A stretch of DNA of 64,000 nucleotides. It comes from Mantis religiosa (lineage: Eukaryota; Arthropoda; Insecta; Mantodea; Mantidae). Below, in pieces: positions 63,717 to 64,000 of the stretch. A program made the position numbers and the translations under genes. The notes below the pieces were generated by a model that was not told the origin of the DNA, did not search any database, and saw nothing but the letters and a program-made list of their open reading frames with translations. How positions within the stretch are numbered: position 1 is the stretch's first letter; the number at the start of each line of letters is the position of its first letter. The DNA lies in assembly GCA_030765055.1 (NCBI GenBank), contig CM060947.1, positions 226,420,349 through 226,484,348 on the forward strand, given 5' to 3'.

Positions 63717-64000
63717 TTTTTTAAATGTTATGACCACAAATAAATCACTGGCTATAACACAAATATAAGCAAAGACTAAACATTATCAAAGTTCGCAGTA
63801 CTGAACAAGAGACTGTTTTCAGTGAATTAAATGTCAGGTCAGGAGATGGCGTGAGTATAGAAAATTAATTGGGTCAAAGAAACGTAACTACTTAACTTGA
63901 TTATCAAGCTGTATTTAGCCTTGCCTCTTAAGTCGACGGATTTCCATTTTAAGGCCGGTTTCCAAGAGGAGCTGAACTGAAATCCAGCATCACGATTAAG

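Overview
This window is AT-rich, intron-rich animal DNA, almost certainly from an insect. Protein similarities, tRNA-derived SINEs, Penelope-like, jockey-like and Tc1/mariner elements, and long transposon-packed introns suggest a large-genome hemimetabolous insect (cockroach, termite or stick insect type). The order is a guess. I found one cellular gene.

Catalase gene, plus strand, about 1681-37946. Nine coding exons encode 479 contiguous residues ending in a stop codon. The distal haem pocket (His, Asn) and the proximal Tyr are kept, and all introns are GT-AG. The first coding exon (about 20 residues) was not found. Several residues that bind NADPH in mammalian catalase are replaced, conserved prolines are lost, and no SKL-type peroxisomal signal ends the protein. 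It is probably a divergent paralogue.

The introns are transposon nests. Intron 1 holds SINEs and a Tc1 remnant. Intron 2 holds two Penelope-like (PLE) fragments and a composite SINE. Intron 3 (15.4 kb) holds PLE-1, with a jockey element inside it, all in a small PLE palindrome, followed by a LINE containing a second LINE, a 408-bp internally deleted LINE derivative and another PLE. Intron 6 holds a head-to-head PLE copy and LINE fragments; intron 7 holds another LINE.

Downstream (38-64 kb) I see no cellular gene. There is a Tc1-like element with a 91-bp micro-PLE inside, a hAT-type MITE, a Tigger/pogo element with an IS630-Tc1-mariner element inside, a broken CGGBP1-like hAT gene split by several insertions, a mariner, a second unusual IS630-Tc1-mariner element, an ORF1-only LINE, SINEs, and a 500-bp AAT/AAC microsatellite.

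The most interesting signal is a hammerhead-ribozyme-like motif at the ends of six or seven different PLE families. Each has a YUGANGA-like box, one extra nucleotide, a hairpin whose sequence differs but stays paired, GAAA, and a short self-complementary block (ACGU, AGCU, ACAUGU, ACGCGU or ACCGGU). PLE hammerheads are known; the conserved extra nucleotide and the many families in one locus deserve a check.
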